Below, piece after piece: positions 62,245-64,000 of a stretch of 64,000 bases of DNA. A program made the position numbers and the translations under genes. Position 1 is the stretch's first letter. Every line of letters begins with the position of its first letter. Source of the stretch: Fasciola hepatica (taxonomy: Eukaryota > Platyhelminthes > Trematoda > Plagiorchiida > Fasciolidae); assembly GCA_948099385.1 (NCBI GenBank), contig CANUEZ040000113.1, positions 7,886,501-7,950,500 of the forward strand. The letters run 5' to 3'. The notes beneath the pieces are model-generated. The model was not told where the DNA came from, searched no databases, and was given only the letters and a program-made list of their open reading frames with translations.

Positions 62245-62600
62245 CAAATGGAAAATGAGCAACTGCGAGAAATGGTTGAAAGAAAGGAGACTGAAGACCG
62301 GTACAACAACAGTTATTCCCTTTCACATGATTAGTCACGTCGGATGGTCTCCTTATTTCCACAAACTGGTCTCAAGTGTATTGGAGAGCATATTCAGAAC
62401 ACTGTTTGTCACCATACTGAATGCCTCTATCTACACTCTCAGTCGATAAGAGTGCATTAGAGGACTTCCCTTTGCTGCTTTTGTTCTCTGTCACGTACGG
62501 TGCAGGATTTGTGTTCCAGTTTGTTGCAACTCACACGATCTATTCCCACAACCAGTTTTGTCCATTAGCGTGAACTACTGAAAGCAAAAGAATATACGTC
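62245..62600 (+). repeat. Interspersed repeat, copy 2 (partner at 49162)
   Basis: This copy matches the 49.2-49.7 kb segment in the same orientation and ends just before the Penelope-like coding part. It may be the upstream part of that element or a separate insertion. Confidence 0.65.
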
Positions 62601-62612
62601 GCACGATCGATA

Positions 62613-63598
62613 ATGACGATCCGTGGTCATTCATTCGGATCACACACACTCGCCTTCCTTGACGTTCGGATGAACCGCCTTGAAGACGGCTCAATCAGCC
62701 GGTCGGTACATAGAAAAGCAACGTGGAATGGGCAATACATTCACTTCCACAGCTTCGTGCCTCTAAAGATTAAAAAGAACCTAATTCGATGCATCACAAA
62801 CAGGGCAAGAAGAATATGTTCGGAGGACACCGTTGAAGAAGAGCTCAAACGGTGCGAACAACTTTCATCCAAAACGGCTACCCGGACCGGCTGGTTGAGA
62901 AGATAATGCGAGTTAAAGTGGAAACCCCAAGGAAGTTCGGGGTGGAAAGAAAGCCGATATACATCTCTTTGCCATTCAAGGGTGATACGTTGGCAGAGAC
63001 TGTGCAGAGAAGATTGTCAGGGGTAATCAGCAAAACTTTCTACGCAGCTAAGCTCCGGGTTCTGTTCGAATCCCGGCCGGTAGTGCTTTTGCGGTTGAAA
63101 GACAAAGTGCCTGATTCTGCAGCCTCATTTTGTGTTTATTCATTCACTTGTTCCTGTGGAACAACGTATATCGGCCGCACGACCAGGCGTTTGTCTGAAC
63201 GCATCCGCGAACACCACCCTGCATGGTTGAACACTGGAGCAGTTAAGTCACTCACTAGCGCTATCGTTTCACACCTTGCGCAGACTAATCACGCAGTAAA
63301 CGTGGCTGAGGCCTTCCGTGCACTGTATAAGGTTCGGGGTCGGCAATCAAGACCGGCAAAGTGTCGCATGCTAGCCACAGCTGAGGCCGTCAGCATCCGT
63401 CTCCACAACCCCCTCTATGCACTCAAAAACAATTTGTATGTGCCCTTAAGCTTCCCTGGCCCTCCGTCCACCCTACAACGGTCCATAGAACAGATGAAAA
63501 CTGAAAATACACGAGAAAAACAATACACATCCGGTTTTGATTTAAGCCCGGATTACAATTGTTTTCTTCTCCTCCCCCACCCCCCCTTTCATTATTAA
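62613..63598 (+). pseudogene. Penelope-like element 3' half with GIY-YIG nuclease domain, copy 2
   Basis: Frame one (62613-62860) carries the end of the reverse transcriptase: LAFLDVRMNRLEDGSISRSV, then KATWNGQYIHFHSFVPLKIK and ARRICSEDTVEEELKR. A one-base shift near 62850-62865 moves into the second frame, open to 63598. That frame has NGYPDRLVEK, ERKPIYISLPFKGDTLAETV, KTFYAAKLRVLFESRPVV, a Cys-rich CVYSFTCSCG, the GIY-YIG core TTYIGRTTRRLSERIREHH, and ATAEAVSIRLHNPLYALKNN with the Glu and Asn expected of the nuclease. The GIY-YIG part itself looks whole. The RT core (YxDD) is not found upstream, so this is a truncated copy, as is common for these elements. Confidence 0.85.
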
Positions 63599-64000
63599 TT
63601 TTGTCACTTCCCATTTATCTAATTGGTTCAACCCCTTTGACTTGTCGTAATATATTGTGATGTAATGGCATGATTATGAATCACTGAAAACGAGCTTGTT
63701 CGCCAAACTGTGTTCTCCACACTCACATTCATCCATCCATTGTAATCCACGTGCTTTGACTCGCTGACTCTTATTTTACAGCATAATGATGACGTGAATA
63801 TTAGAGCATATTAGAAGGATGTGAGATGGGAAATAGGTGGTTGATAAGTTGTGATAACAGAAAAGGCTTCGGTACTCCGAATTACCCCATTATATTCTGA
63901 TGTACATACAAATGCGATATGTACGTATAATTCTAACAACTCACGGGTTACGCTGAGCTGCAAATTGTTCGTTCTGATTGTTCAACGCAGACTGGGATTA
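63599..64000. other. Right edge without a recognised gene
   Basis: AT-rich sequence follows the Penelope-like copy. I see no motif or open frame of note. Confidence 0.4.

Noticed and set aside
1..64000. CRISPR array, operon or prophage
   Set aside because: No regular spacer-repeat pattern and no bacterial gene organisation; spliced genes and retroelements show a eukaryotic nuclear genome.

Overview
The window looks like nuclear DNA of a digenean trematode (fluke) or a close flatworm relative. Three things point that way. Spliced genes begin with very short introns (about 30-45 bases) followed by introns of several kilobases. The repeats belong to families common in flukes: RTE non-LTR elements, Penelope-like elements with a GIY-YIG domain, CsRn1-like Ty3/gypsy, BEL/Pao, and a CACTA-related DNA transposon. 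Long (TA)n runs are frequent. No bacterial or viral gene organisation is present.

The only host gene I can rebuild with confidence is a neutral sphingomyelinase (SMPD2/nSMase type) on the + strand, 21632-41570. It has eight exons, all splice phases agree, and the spliced frame encodes 450 residues. The first three introns are 33, 35 and 43 bases. The next four are 9.5, 3.1, 2.7 and 3.2 kb, and they hold repeats, including a dead RTE element.

The most striking object is an apparently intact CACTA-related DNA transposon at about 3493-8589. It is bounded by perfect 16-base inverted ends and carries two genes in the same direction (- strand). One is a 722-residue tnp2-like transposase in four exons. 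The other is a 365-residue protein in seven exons with a coiled coil and a DUF4806-like domain. Both frames stay open only when introns of 26-65 bases are removed. Just 43 bases separate the transposase stop from the second ATG, and that ATG directly follows a pyrimidine-rich stretch ending in AG.

Layout: 1-2165, LINE ORF1-like relic (-). 2166-3492, unassigned, with palindromes and a CCGGTA-rich patch. 3493-8589, CACTA-like element. 8590-11430, C/T-rich repeat-like DNA. 11435-13650, second ORF1-like relic (-). 14830-16560, BEL/Pao relic (-). 17055-19434, CsRn1-like gypsy relic (-). 21632-41570, sphingomyelinase gene with an RTE relic in intron 4. 42131-42314, long hairpin repeat. 46850-47540, Penelope-like relic (+). 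52260-53080, gypsy RT/RNase H relic (-). 53820-53905, tRNA-derived SINE-like patch. 58106-61930, degraded gypsy element (+) with LTR-like ends. 62613-63598, Penelope-like 3' half with a GIY-YIG domain (+).

All calls come from reading the translations and splice signals by eye. No database search was run.
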